Notes: generated by a model from the letters alone, not told the origin. A stretch of DNA of 64,000 bases from Cytophagales bacterium (GCA_025359125.1 JANYHI010000082.1:37117-101116); one strand, 5' to 3'; counted from the stretch's first letter, positions 18,642 to 27,439 are shown. Made by a program: numbers and translations.

Positions 18642-19154
18642 TTAAATGTTCGTTTTTTTTTCGTCTATCCTTTTCCCCTGTATCTGTTGCTCGGCTTCAT
18701 TAAACATCTCAATCTTGCTTGCTTCTTTGTGCGCTTTATTAAAACTATTAGATATCATCATCAATGCTTTCTTAGTTTCTTCCAGCGCCATGCGCGGGTC
18801 GCTGAAAGTATCTTTCGGTTCATCCGGGTAAGCCTTCCGCACTTCTTCTCTTACAAAATATCCGGCCGCCACCAACACTACCACTCCTGCCGCAATGCGC
18901 GCCATGTTAAAGAGCGATACTGATTTTGCTTTTGGTACACTGGCGGCAATTTTTTTCTTCACTTCCGCATCAAAAGAAGATTGCCCTATGGCTACATTTT
19001 GTTGCTGTTCAAAGTAGCGAAACAACTCAGCTGTCTCTTTTAAATTCTCCGGCATATTTCCCCGAAAAAAATCGCGCAGTTGTTTCTCTTCTTCCAACAA
19101 GGTCTCGCAGTTCCAATACTTCTCTACTAATTGTTCAATTTCTCTAGAGTCCAT
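18642..19154 (-). CDS. Anti-sigma-factor-like membrane protein
   Basis: The 170-residue protein starts with an acidic/helical N-terminal region (residues 1-75, MDSREIEQLVEKYWNCETLL). One transmembrane helix follows near residues 88-105 (IAAGVVVLVAAGYFV), and the C-terminal part is polar and likely periplasmic. This is the layout of single-pass anti-sigma factors. No His-x3-Cys-x2-Cys zinc motif is present. It overlaps the ECF sigma factor gene by 11 bp, which supports coupled expression and an inhibitory partner role. The function is inferred from position and topology. Confidence 0.65.
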   Translation of the reverse strand: MDSREIEQLVEKYWNCETLLEEEKQLRDFFRGNMPENLKETAELFRYFEQQQNVAIGQSSFDAEVKKKIAASVPKAKSVSLFNMARIAAGVVVLVAAGYFVREEVRKAYPDEPKDTFSDPRMALEETKKALMMISNSFNKAHKEASKIEMFNEAEQQIQGKRIDEKKTNI

Positions 19155-19656
19155 ACGCGTTCATTTTTACCAACTTTTCTCTCACAGCACCTCGTGCTCT
19201 AAACAAATTCACTTTTACCTGGCTCATGTCCAGTTCCAGAATTTCGCAAATCTCATTGTAGCTGTATCCTTCAATATCGCGCAAGTGCATCACTTGTCGC
19301 TGTTTCTCAGGCAAAGCTTTCATTAGTTCATTAATTCGTTGCATGCTTTCTTGTATTTCGGTTCTCTCAAGCGGTGATAAACTTTCTTGACGAATTTCAA
19401 ATCCTTCTTCCATCGAATCGGTAACCCTGCGCTGCTTAGAGCGAAGTCTATCGAGCGACATGTTCTTGGTGATGCGCATACACCAAGCCTCCATGTTATC
19501 AATCGTAGCCATCTGCTCCCGTCCATTCCAAACTTTCAGCATTACCTCCTGCACCACATCTTTCGCTTCCTCTTGACTTCCTAGTAGCCTAAAGGCGAAT
19601 CGAAAAAGTTTGTTTTTCGTTGGCAACACCCGATTTTCAAAAGCTTCGATATTCAT
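19144..19656 (-). CDS. ECF-type RNA polymerase sigma-70 factor
   Basis: The 170-residue protein shows sigma region 2 near residues 25-90 (EEAKDVVQEVMLKVWN, then AWCMRITKNMSLDRLRSKQR). Region 4 is near 110-165 (LPEKQRQVMHLRDIEGYSYN, then IL-x-LDMSQVKVNLFRARG). It lacks region 3, as ECF sigma factors do. It heads a six-gene minus-strand operon with an overlapping anti-sigma-like gene, two DUF4252 proteins and an ABC exporter. It may direct its own operon, but no repeated promoter motif was identified upstream. Confidence 0.9.
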   Translation of the reverse strand: MNIEAFENRVLPTKNKLFRFAFRLLGSQEEAKDVVQEVMLKVWNGREQMATIDNMEAWCMRITKNMSLDRLRSKQRRVTDSMEEGFEIRQESLSPLERTEIQESMQRINELMKALPEKQRQVMHLRDIEGYSYNEICEILELDMSQVKVNLFRARGAVREKLVKMNAYGL

Positions 19657-19715
19657 CGTTTCAAAGGCAAGACGCCATGTGTTTATAGATGTTACAACTA
19701 GTTAATAAATATTTT

Positions 19716-19800
19716 GGGCGGCCAGGCGGGCTATTTGCTACAAGTCCGTCCGCACACTTGCCAACACACTTCGGGCTTTTCGCTCCTATCCCTGCCGCAG
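19716..19800. repeat. GC-rich intergenic element, possible dispersed repeat
   Basis: The 218-bp gap between the sigma factor gene and the DUF2007 gene contains an 85-bp block of much higher GC content than its flanks. It starts GGGCGGCCAGGCGGGCTATT and ends in CGCTCCTATCCCTGCCGCAG. It resembles the short non-coding repeat recurrent in Bacteroidota genomes with GGGCTAT near one end and ATCCCT near the other. Only one copy is in this window, so repeat status is inferred. The rest of the gap shows no gene. Confidence 0.4.
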
Positions 19801-19874
19801 AGAAAGATAGACAACTAATGCAGTGGTTAAAAATTTGTACTAATCATTTTCTACCTTAGACCTAAATACTAACT

Positions 19875-20099
19875 ATGGAAGAAGCCGAAAAAATTATCGT
19901 CTACACCTCATTCGATAATGTAATTGCCGCCAACATTGCCAAAACAAAGTTAGATGCTTACGGCATTCCTTGCTTTCTCACTGAAGAGAATTTTACTGGA
20001 TTGTATCCTCTAATGAACAATCTTTTTCCTGGGGTAAGGCTTCATGTTTTTGAAAAAGACTTTGACCGAGCTCAAGAAATCTTGACTACTATCGAATAG
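19875..20099 (+). CDS. DUF2007 domain protein
   Basis: The 74-residue protein fits the DUF2007 (putative signal-transducing) family: a ferredoxin-like fold with IIVYTSFDNVIAANIAKTKL at the start, a GIPCFLTEEN strand and a C-terminal helix FDRAQEILTTI. These small proteins occur across bacteria, free or fused to other domains. Their function is not defined. It is followed after 40 bp by a DoxX-like gene with its own promoter-like sequence. Confidence 0.75.
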   Translation: MEEAEKIIVYTSFDNVIAANIAKTKLDAYGIPCFLTEENFTGLYPLMNNLFPGVRLHVFEKDFDRAQEILTTIE

Positions 20100-20116
20100 T
20101 GCTTTTAGTATATTTG
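20082..20116 (+). promoter_or_regulatory. Candidate promoter of the DoxX-like gene
   Basis: TTGAC (20082-20086) and TATATTTG (20109-20116) match Bacteroidota -33/-7 elements with a 22-bp spacer. The -33 lies inside the end of the DUF2007 gene. The start codon follows 24 bp after the -7 box. Confidence 0.4.
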
Positions 20117-20139
20117 AATAAACCTAACCCTCTTAAACT

Positions 20140-20517
20140 ATGAAAAATAAAATTCTATTTGTAGTGAGCCTTCTTTTTGGGCTCATGTTCATTAACGGTG
20201 GGCTTAATAAATTTTTTAATTACATACCGGTGTCGCCTGATTTACCCAAAGGCTTAGTCGATCTTATGAATGCGCTTATGCAAGTAAGCTGGCTTGTGCC
20301 GTTAGTAGCAATTGCCGAAATTGTGGGTGGCATTCTTTTTATCATACCCAAGTTCAGGGCGCTTGGTGCCATCATCATCTTTCCCATTATGATCGGGATT
20401 TTTTTAACACACAGCATCAGCGATCGATCTGGCCTACTCATGGCAATTATTTTACTAGCCATTAACCTATGGGTAATTTTTGAGAATCGAGAAAAATATT
20501 TGCCCATGATCAGGTAG
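20140..20517 (+). CDS. DoxX-like membrane protein
   Basis: The 125-residue protein has four predicted transmembrane helices. It shows the DoxX pattern, with GLMFINGGLNKFFN at the end of helix 1, a loop, and AIAEIVGGILFIIPKFRALG in the second helix pair. DoxX-like proteins are small inner-membrane proteins found with quinone or thiosulfate oxidation enzymes and in redox stress contexts. The role here is unknown. It ends at a bidirectional terminator shared with the convergent PD40-OmpA gene. Confidence 0.75.
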   Translation: MKNKILFVVSLLFGLMFINGGLNKFFNYIPVSPDLPKGLVDLMNALMQVSWLVPLVAIAEIVGGILFIIPKFRALGAIIIFPIMIGIFLTHSISDRSGLLMAIILLAINLWVIFENREKYLPMIR

Positions 20518-20552
20518 TGTTGGCTACTATTTTACACCCCTTATCTAGATTG

Positions 20553-20586
20553 AAAATGTAAGGCTGAAAAATCGGCCTTACATTTT
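20553..20586. terminator. Bidirectional Rho-independent terminator
   Basis: AAAATGTAAGGC (20553-20564) and GCCTTACATTTT (20575-20586) form a perfect 12-bp stem with a 10-nt loop, and a T run follows. It separates the convergent DoxX-like and PD40-OmpA genes, and the stop codon of the latter lies inside the stem. Confidence 0.75.
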
Positions 20587-22344
20587 TACCACTGTAAACT
20601 CAACTCTTCTGTTGTTTGCACGCCCCTCTTCTGTTTCGTTGCTATCAATTGGCTTTGCTTCGCCATAGCCATGAGCCTGTAGGCGCAATGCTTCAATTCC
20701 CTGCGTCACTAAATAATCTACTACCGATTGAGACCTGCCTTGCGAAAGATTAGCATTGTATGTATCCGATCCTTTGCTATCGGTATGGCCTTCAATCTCA
20801 ATAGAAATTTTTGAATTCTGCTTTAGAAATTCAACTACCTTATTCAATTCCACAAAAGACTCTGACTTGAGTGACGTTTTATCAAAATCAAAATAGATAT
20901 TTTTTAATCTTACCGTTAAGCCTACTTCAATAGGTGTGAGAAAAATGTTTCTAACAACTGGCGTAACATCTGCATTTTCTACCTGCACACTGTCATTTGC
21001 ATTTAAATATCCTTCGGCAGAAGCAGTAAATAAGTACCAGCTAAGCCCGGGTATATCTTGTGTGTATTTTCCATTGGTCGCGTCTAAATTATATTGCACA
21101 GCTCTATCATTCTTCATTACAATATTCACTTTCGCAGCGGCAAGTCTGTTATTCGTTTTCTTGTCAATCAAATCTCCCGTTAAGGTTAATTGTTTAGCAA
21201 TAGGCGTGAGGTAAATATCATTTCGCAATGTGGTGTCGCGATTTAATTTAGCTGGCACTTTATAATCTTGGGTAAAAGGTAAAAAACCTGACGAAGCAGC
21301 ACTAATAGTATACGTTGCTATCTCCGGAACTTTCGTTTCAAATCTTCCGGTTGTGTTTGTTTTGATATTAACAGGCCTCAATTCTTTAAACTTAACTTCA
21401 ACAGCAGAAACTATGGGCTGTTGTGTTTTTTGATTATAGACAACTCCAGTAATGGTAATCTTAATATCGCGCGGTTTTAATATGAGTAAATCAAAATTGC
21501 CTCCGTCTGTAACATTGCCAGAGCGAGCCGTGAAAATATTTCCATGTGTATCTATCGAGAAGTAAGCATCTTCGGAAGGTGTATTAATAGCGCGCCCTAG
21601 ATTTATGGGTTCTGACCAATTCGCCCAGCTATCATCCAAACGAGTTGTCTTATAAATATCGCTACCTCCTACCCTTTCTTTGGTAAACCGATTGCTGGCG
21701 AAATACAAAGTCTTTTGGTCGGGTGCTAAGAAGGGAGCGTAATCATCGGCAATAGAACTGATCTTTAATTTCACTGGGCGCGAGTAGTGCCCATCGGGTT
21801 GTTGAGATGATAAGTATAAGTCGCTAAATTTTTCTTTCTCCTTTTCTGCAAAGTACATGATAATCTGTTTTCCATCGGCCGAAATAGTGGCGCCATTGAA
21901 AACACCTTTGTCCATTTTTTCAAAATCCGTTACATGTAATTCATTATGATTTCCAGAAGGACTTACAATCGAAAAACCTTTTGAGTTTTTGGCTCTTCCT
22001 CCCCGAATGAAAATAGAACCATCGGGCATAAAATTATAAACCTGATTAAATCGATTCTGATTGAGTGCACCACCTTCATGCTTGGCCTTAGACCATTGCC
22101 CTTTCTCATCCAATGATGAAACCCAAATATCCTGACTTCCCTCTTTTCCATAGTTGTTTTCAGGATGGTTGGCCACAAAATAATAAAGCTGCTTGCCATC
22201 GGGAGAAATCACAGGCGACACCTCGTTATAACGTGAGTTCACGTTGTCATTCATTTTAACCAGTTCGTAACGCGGACTGATTTCTTGCGCGAACAGGAAT
22301 GTGTTTGCCAATAGACAGATTAATGTAAGTGTAAAGTACTTCAT
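20578..22344 (-). CDS. PD40 beta-propeller / OmpA peptidoglycan-binding protein
   Basis: The 588-residue product has a signal peptide (residues 1-19, LANTFLFAQ). WD40-like PD40 repeats follow to about residue 290 (VISPDGKQLYYFVANHP, FLAPDQKTLYFASNRF). Next are two carboxypeptidase regulatory-like domains near 297-375 and 385-460, and then an OmpA C-terminal domain (EGHTDSKGSDTYNANLSQGR near residue 520). The OmpA domain binds peptidoglycan, so the protein probably links the outer membrane or periplasm to the wall. Such proteins are common in Bacteroidota; related ones occur near the type IX secretion system (PorE-like), but no other T9SS gene is present here. Confidence 0.85.
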   Translation of the reverse strand: MKYFTLTLICLLANTFLFAQEISPRYELVKMNDNVNSRYNEVSPVISPDGKQLYYFVANHPENNYGKEGSQDIWVSSLDEKGQWSKAKHEGGALNQNRFNQVYNFMPDGSIFIRGGRAKNSKGFSIVSPSGNHNELHVTDFEKMDKGVFNGATISADGKQIIMYFAEKEKEKFSDLYLSSQQPDGHYSRPVKLKISSIADDYAPFLAPDQKTLYFASNRFTKERVGGSDIYKTTRLDDSWANWSEPINLGRAINTPSEDAYFSIDTHGNIFTARSGNVTDGGNFDLLILKPRDIKITITGVVYNQKTQQPIVSAVEVKFKELRPVNIKTNTTGRFETKVPEIATYTISAASSGFLPFTQDYKVPAKLNRDTTLRNDIYLTPIAKQLTLTGDLIDKKTNNRLAAAKVNIVMKNDRAVQYNLDATNGKYTQDIPGLSWYLFTASAEGYLNANDSVQVENADVTPVVRNIFLTPIEVGLTVRLKNIYFDFDKTSLKSESFVELNKVVEFLKQNSKISIEIEGHTDSKGSDTYNANLSQGRSQSVVDYLVTQGIEALRLQAHGYGEAKPIDSNETEEGRANNRRVEFTVVKM

Positions 22345-22358
22345 GCAAAAAATGTTTG

Positions 22359-22799
22359 TTAATACGTTATACCCAAAAAGCCTCTCTGACTTTGGAAAAT
22401 CATTAGAATGATAATGACAAAAGCAATGGAGTTAAAAATAAACATGCGCTTGTGTTTAGCTACTGCATCGGTCATTTTCTTTGACGAGATGCGCGCGATG
22501 CTAATCAGTACAATAGCGATGATCATACCCGTATTGTGTTCAACTAGCCAGTATCTGGCAATCGGATCTTTCATGGCAGCTCCGCTAAAAATTACTAGTG
22601 GGGTAACAAAATATAAAATGATGCCTACCAATAGCTGAGTGTGTGTAAGTATAAACAAACCGAGACTTAATTTGTCGTCAGACTTTGTGTAGGCAGATTT
22701 ATTCATCCATCCCATAAGCGATCGGATGATTACCAGAACAATGGCTACCAATAAAAAATAACGAATAATGGAATGGCTTAGTAGTAAGAGACTATGCAT
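22359..22799 (-). CDS. Four-helix inner-membrane protein, cytochrome b-like
   Basis: The 146-residue protein has four hydrophobic helices. Several His residues lie near membrane edges: LSHSIIRYF in helix 1, THTQLL in helix 2 and VEHNTGMIIA in helix 3. Similar Bacteroidota proteins are often labelled cytochrome b. Heme ligation by these His residues is possible but not shown. It is 14 bp upstream of the PD40-OmpA gene on the same strand, so it may be co-transcribed. I do not know a specific function. Confidence 0.55.
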   Translation of the reverse strand: MHSLLLLSHSIIRYFLLVAIVLVIIRSLMGWMNKSAYTKSDDKLSLGLFILTHTQLLVGIILYFVTPLVIFSGAAMKDPIARYWLVEHNTGMIIAIVLISIARISSKKMTDAVAKHKRMFIFNSIAFVIIILMIFQSQRGFLGITY

Positions 22800-22920
22800 A
22801 AAGTATAAGTTTCGGTTTCAACTCGAAAATTAGCTTAAGAATCTCAATTTTCCGCTTGGTTGACTTAATTGTTTGAATTAAGCACTTGTGGTTATCTTGC
22901 AGCCCGAAAATAATTGGCTC

Positions 22921-23871
22921 ATGAAACAACTCTTCCTCTGCCTTACGCTATCAATGGTTTTGATCTCCGGAAAATCTTTCGCGCAGGCAGATACCGTTAA
23001 AGTGGGTGCCTATGTGTTAAGTGTTCACGATATTAATTTTCATGATAAGGAATATACCGCCCGCTTTTGGCTTTGGTTTTTGTACGATAATCCTAAATAT
23101 GATTTTACCAAGCAGTTAGATATGCCCACGGCCAAAAGCTTTGAGCAAGCAACACCGATAGTCGACACTCTAAATGGCAAAGCCTGGGTAATGATGAAGT
23201 TGAAGGCTACTATGAAGGAGCGATGGAATGTGCAGGATTTTCCGTTTGATGAACAACACCTGAGCATGTATATAGAAAATTCTCAATACGATATTGGCAG
23301 CATGATTTTTAAACCAGATTTAAAAGGAAGCAAGTTTAGCCCCACCGAAGCCATTGATGGATGGAACATCAAGGATTTTAAGGTGAAAGTTTCAACCAAT
23401 AAGTATGAAACCGGATTTGGTGATTGGCGCCCTGGTCGAAATCCACAAAGTTTTTCAAGTTTTGTAATCGAAATGAATTTGCAACGCGATGCAGTAGGGT
23501 TATTCATGAAAATTTTCTTGGGCATGTACATAGCCTTTTTAATTGCTATGATTAGTTTTGCCCCAAAGCCGTGGGAGCTTGAACCACGCTTTGGCTTACC
23601 GGTAGGTGGTTTGTTTGCAGCCGTTGGTAACAAATATATTATTGATTCCCTACTTCCAGAGTCCTCCACTTTCACCTTGGTAGACACGTTACATTCACTC
23701 ACCTTCTTCGCCATCTTTAGCATTCTGTTAGTATCAGCCATCTGCTTAAGATTATTTGATTCCGACAGAAAGGATGCTTGCATTCGTGTAAATAGAATAG
23801 GATCCAGAGCCATCCTGATCGTTTACGCAATAGCCAATTTAATTTTCGTTGGCAATGCCGTTTTTAATTAA
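22921..23871 (+). CDS. Pentameric ligand-gated ion channel (Cys-loop-like) homologue
   Basis: The 316-residue protein starts with a signal peptide (MKQLFLCLTLSMVLISGKSF AQA). The start is ATG 22921; the upstream GTG would add a non-secretory stretch. The extracellular domain carries NVQDFPFDEQHLSMYIENSQ (residues 103-122), with the invariant FPFDxQ of the pLGIC superfamily. As in prokaryotic members the Cys pair is missing. Four hydrophobic helices follow at about 196-218, 231-250, 258-281 and 295-314, in the order expected for M1-M4. It likely forms a pentameric ion channel in the inner membrane opened by a periplasmic signal. Ligand and ion selectivity are unknown. It is followed after 20 bp by cinA. 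Confidence 0.75.
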   Translation: MKQLFLCLTLSMVLISGKSFAQADTVKVGAYVLSVHDINFHDKEYTARFWLWFLYDNPKYDFTKQLDMPTAKSFEQATPIVDTLNGKAWVMMKLKATMKERWNVQDFPFDEQHLSMYIENSQYDIGSMIFKPDLKGSKFSPTEAIDGWNIKDFKVKVSTNKYETGFGDWRPGRNPQSFSSFVIEMNLQRDAVGLFMKIFLGMYIAFLIAMISFAPKPWELEPRFGLPVGGLFAAVGNKYIIDSLLPESSTFTLVDTLHSLTFFAIFSILLVSAICLRLFDSDRKDACIRVNRIGSRAILIVYAIANLIFVGNAVFN

Positions 23872-23891
23872 CAACTATTATTTTTTACTAA

Positions 23892-25139
23892 ATGAAAAAA
23901 ATTCTTGCAGAACTTCTCACTATAGGAGATGAAATTCTTTACGGGCAAATTGTAGATACCAATTCGCAATGGATGAGTGTGGAGTTGGATAAAGTAGGTA
24001 TTAAAGTTATTCGAAAAACCACCGTGGGCGATCAGGAAGAAGAAATTCTGACCGCTTTCGCGGAAGCAGAAAAGCGAGCCGATATTATTTTGATTACGGG
24101 AGGCCTCGGCCCCACCAGCGATGATTTAACAAAACCATTATTGGCAAAGTATTTCAACTGCGAATTAAAAATTCACGAAGAGGCATTGGCAGAAGTAACG
24201 GCATTCTTTAAAAGTAGAGGAAGAGAAATGACAGAACTTAACAAGCAGCAAGCCGCTTTGCCAATATGTTGCACCAAAATCACTAACCCCATTGGCACCG
24301 CACCCGGCATGTGGTTTGAGCGAAATGGGAAGGTGTTTATGTCCATGCCCGGTGTGCCACACGAAATGAAGAAGATGATGACCGAACGGGTGATCCCTAA
24401 ATTGAAAGAGACTTTTAAAACTCCTTCCATTCACCATAAAGTTATTCGTACGATAGGAATTGGCGAATCTTTTTTAGCTGATAAAATTTCTGCGTGGGAA
24501 AAAGCACTACCCGAACATATCAAGCTGGCGTATCTGCCAAGTTTAGGAGAAGTGAAATTACGCCTCACGGGATTTAGCGACTCAATTGCTTCTTTAGAAA
24601 ATGAAATTAACGAGTGGACAGAAAAATTAAAACCACTGGCCGGAGAATATATTTACGGCTATGGCGATGAGCCCATAGAAATTGTGATTGGGAAAATGCT
24701 TCGCGAAAGAAATTTAACTTTATCAATGGCCGAAAGCTGCACGGGCGGATACCTTACTCACTTGATTACTTCTGTGCCGGGTTGTTCTGATTATTTTTTG
24801 GGCAGCATGATTCCCTATTCGTACGATATTAAAATGCGACAACTTGGAGTAAAACCGGAAGTGTTGGAAAAATATGGTGCAGTAAGTGAGCCTACTATTA
24901 TTGAAATGGCAAACATCATTCGGGCAAAATTTAATACAGACATTGGCGTAGCCACTAGCGGCATTGCAGGCCCTGGAGGAGCCACACCAGAAAAACCTGT
25001 GGGCATGGTATGGATCGCCTATTCTGATAAACATCAAACCATAACAAAAAAACTACATATCTCACCAGACCGAGCAATTAATATAAGAATGGCTTCTGCA
25101 GCAGTTTTAAATTTGATAAGGGTAAGCTTGCCAAAGTAA
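23892..25139 (+). CDS. cinA: CinA family nicotinamide-nucleotide amidohydrolase
   Basis: The 415-residue protein has the full CinA layout. The N-terminal MoaB-like (COG1058) domain shows EILYGQIVDTNSQWMSVELD and ILITGGLGPTSDDLT. The C-terminal amidohydrolase domain (residues about 255-410) shows AESCTGGYLTHLIT and SGIAGPGGATPEKPVGMVW. It hydrolyses NMN to NaMN in pyridine nucleotide salvage, and the N-terminal domain has ADP-ribose pyrophosphatase activity in some members. The downstream hypothetical gene starts within 5 bp. Confidence 0.92.
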   Translation: MKKILAELLTIGDEILYGQIVDTNSQWMSVELDKVGIKVIRKTTVGDQEEEILTAFAEAEKRADIILITGGLGPTSDDLTKPLLAKYFNCELKIHEEALAEVTAFFKSRGREMTELNKQQAALPICCTKITNPIGTAPGMWFERNGKVFMSMPGVPHEMKKMMTERVIPKLKETFKTPSIHHKVIRTIGIGESFLADKISAWEKALPEHIKLAYLPSLGEVKLRLTGFSDSIASLENEINEWTEKLKPLAGEYIYGYGDEPIEIVIGKMLRERNLTLSMAESCTGGYLTHLITSVPGCSDYFLGSMIPYSYDIKMRQLGVKPEVLEKYGAVSEPTIIEMANIIRAKFNTDIGVATSGIAGPGGATPEKPVGMVWIAYSDKHQTITKKLHISPDRAINIRMASAAVLNLIRVSLPK

Positions 25140-25143
25140 TTTG

Positions 25144-26031
25144 ATGAAAAGGTTGTTAACTATATTGATCTTTACAACTTCTACTTCGTATGGTCAATCA
25201 GAAGTTATTGCACCCGATACTGTTATTACTGCCGTTCAAATTATATTAACAAACGGAAAAAAAATTGAAGGAACCATTTTAGCTAAGTCTAGGGAATTCC
25301 TTTTAGTTAGAACAACCAAGTCAGATACGATTCAGATTGAGCCAAAAAAGATTTTAGGAATTGTTCCAATTCAAAGCAATGAGGCGAACAAAGAATTTCC
25401 AGAATTTGAAACTCAATTCGGTTTCAAATATTTTCTTTTTAATACGGCTATTCCGGTCGGAGAAAAGAAATGGTTTTACTCCAATCAATACCTAATCATC
25501 AGTAATTTCAATTATGGAATTACTAAAAAGCTAAGTGCTGGCATTTCATTTTTTACATTCAATCCTACTACACTCTTTTCTCCCAAATTAAAATTTACAT
25601 TCAATCCGGAAGCGAAGGTAAAACTGGCCATCACAGCTCAATACCTGTATGTTCAAATTTGGAAAAGCAGCACCGGGTATGAAAATTTTAACTATGGCTT
25701 CGTTCAGGCTATTATGACCATCGGAAATAAAAATAACTTTACTTTAAGTGTTGGTAAAGCCATATCCAAAAGTGGACTTGACCAAGGCTATGTTGCCACC
25801 ATTGGCCTGGCCAAAAGAATATCTCCCACGCTAAGTTTGATAACAGAAAACAACATCCTAATTGGCACCGATCGGCACTTTACGCTGGGTTTACTATCCG
25901 CTGGGCTTAGGTTAGACAGAAAGAAGCATTCCTTTGATTTTGGAGTATTTGCTTTTGCCATTGTAGATAGACTCGATGTTTTCACCAGACCATTGCCATT
26001 CATCAGCTACAATTTAAAATTGAGCAGATAA
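25144..26031 (+). CDS. Hypothetical secreted protein with probable C-terminal beta-barrel
   Basis: The 295-residue product has a signal peptide (MKRLLTILIFTTSTSYGQ). A small beta-rich N-terminal domain (residues 30-75, LTNGKKIEGTILAKSREFLL) looks like an SH3/LSm-type strand set. The remaining 200 residues are amphipathic strands (FNYGITKKLSAGISFFTF, FTLSVGKAISKSG, SFDFGVFAFAIVDRL) consistent with an outer-membrane barrel. ATG 25144 is preferred to the in-frame TTG three bases earlier. No known family is recognised. It is likely co-transcribed with cinA. Confidence 0.6.
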   Translation: MKRLLTILIFTTSTSYGQSEVIAPDTVITAVQIILTNGKKIEGTILAKSREFLLVRTTKSDTIQIEPKKILGIVPIQSNEANKEFPEFETQFGFKYFLFNTAIPVGEKKWFYSNQYLIISNFNYGITKKLSAGISFFTFNPTTLFSPKLKFTFNPEAKVKLAITAQYLYVQIWKSSTGYENFNYGFVQAIMTIGNKNNFTLSVGKAISKSGLDQGYVATIGLAKRISPTLSLITENNILIGTDRHFTLGLLSAGLRLDRKKHSFDFGVFAFAIVDRLDVFTRPLPFISYNLKLSR

Positions 26032-26149
26032 TGATTGATACAGAATTCAATTTCATTGAAGAAGGAAAAATCAATATCAAATTCTGTTGATTTCAATCGT
26101 TAGCAAGCGTGTTTAAAAATTGTAACTTTACGTTTTAAAATTTTAGGCT

Positions 26150-27436
26150 ATGTCGCAAATAGAATTGATTATGCCCAAGATGGGCGAAAGCATTATGGAG
26201 GCCACCATTTTGAAATGGCTTAAAAAACCGGGCGACAAGATTGAACAAGATGAAAGCGTTTTAGAAGTAGCCACCGATAAAGTGGATACAGAAGTGCCCT
26301 CTACCCATGCTGGTGTGCTAAAAGAAATTCTTGCCAAAGAAGGTGAGGTGGTGAAAGTTGGAACAGCTATTGCCATTGTAACAACAGAATCAGGAGCAAA
26401 TGTAACAGTGAGCCACGCTCCATCTTCTCCAGTGGCAGAAAAGAAAATAGAATCAGTTAAGACTCCCGCTCACTCAAATGGAAACGGAAGCATAGTTCAT
26501 GTACCAGATTTTAAAAGCGCCTCGCGCTTCTATTCTCCATTAGTAAAAAACATAGCTAAAGAAGAACAAATTGCAGTTGCTGAATTAGAAACTATTTCAG
26601 GAACAGGCGCAGAAGGTAGAGTGACAAAGAAAGATATTTTAGGATATGTTGAGCAACGCAAACTCGGACATACAATTAATACAACCAGGATTTCCTCTGC
26701 TCCATTGGTACCTGCATCAATCAGTGGTGGCGATGAAATTATACAAATGGATCGCATGCGCAAAATGATTGCCGAGCGCATGGTAGACAGCAAACGCATT
26801 TCTCCGCATGTTACTTCTTTTGTAGAGGCGGATGTTACGAATATTGTTTTCTGGAGAAATAAATTCAAAAATGAATTTCAAAAGCGCGAAGGCGATGCAC
26901 TCACGTTCACTCCTATTTTTATTGAGGCCGTTATGTTGGCCATCAAAGATTACCCCATGATTAATGTGCAGGTAGATGGAGATCGCATCATCAAGAAAAA
27001 AGATATTAACATCGGCTTGGCAGTGGCACTGCCTACCGGCAATTTAATTGTGCCTGTGATTAGAAACGCGGATCAATACAATATAAACGGATTAGCAAAA
27101 GCAGTAAATGATTTAGCGAAACGTGCGCGCGAAAATAAATTAAAGCCAGATGAATTGGCGGGTGGAACATTCACCGTTTCAAATGTGGGTTCTTTTGGTA
27201 ATGTAATGGGCACGCCCATTATTATGCAGCCACAAGTAGCTATCTTAGCTTTGGGTGCCGTGCAAAAGAAACCTTCTGTAATCGAAACACCTTACGGAGA
27301 TGCAATTGCTATTCGTCACAAAATGTTTTTATCACATTCATACGATCATCGTGTGGTAGATGGCGCGCTTGGTGGCAGCTTTGTAAGACGTGTAGCCGAT
27401 TACCTAGAGAAGTTTGATGTTACTAGAAGCATCTAA
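26150..27436 (+). CDS. 2-oxoacid dehydrogenase E2 component (dihydrolipoamide acyltransferase)
   Basis: The 428-residue protein has a lipoyl domain at the N-terminus (lipoyl Lys44 in EVATDKVDTEVPS). A linker rich in Ala/Pro/Ser follows, then a peripheral-subunit-binding domain near residue 125 (YSPLVKNIAKEEQIAVAELE). The catalytic domain ends with SHSYDHRVVDGALGGSF, with the active His400. It transfers an acyl group from lipoyl-Lys to CoA in pyruvate, 2-oxoglutarate or branched-chain 2-oxoacid dehydrogenase complexes. The sequence alone does not settle which, although the catalytic domain looks most like the branched-chain/general type. No E1 or E3 gene is adjacent, so the complex is encoded elsewhere. 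Confidence 0.88.
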   Translation: MSQIELIMPKMGESIMEATILKWLKKPGDKIEQDESVLEVATDKVDTEVPSTHAGVLKEILAKEGEVVKVGTAIAIVTTESGANVTVSHAPSSPVAEKKIESVKTPAHSNGNGSIVHVPDFKSASRFYSPLVKNIAKEEQIAVAELETISGTGAEGRVTKKDILGYVEQRKLGHTINTTRISSAPLVPASISGGDEIIQMDRMRKMIAERMVDSKRISPHVTSFVEADVTNIVFWRNKFKNEFQKREGDALTFTPIFIEAVMLAIKDYPMINVQVDGDRIIKKKDINIGLAVALPTGNLIVPVIRNADQYNINGLAKAVNDLAKRARENKLKPDELAGGTFTVSNVGSFGNVMGTPIIMQPQVAILALGAVQKKPSVIETPYGDAIAIRHKMFLSHSYDHRVVDGALGGSFVRRVADYLEKFDVTRSI

Positions 27437-27439
27437 GCA

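Noticed and set aside
26040..26087. ACAGAATT ... AATTCTGT inverted repeat between the barrel protein and the E2 gene
   Set aside because: The loop of over 30 nt and the lack of a T run make an intrinsic terminator unlikely; left as unexplained.
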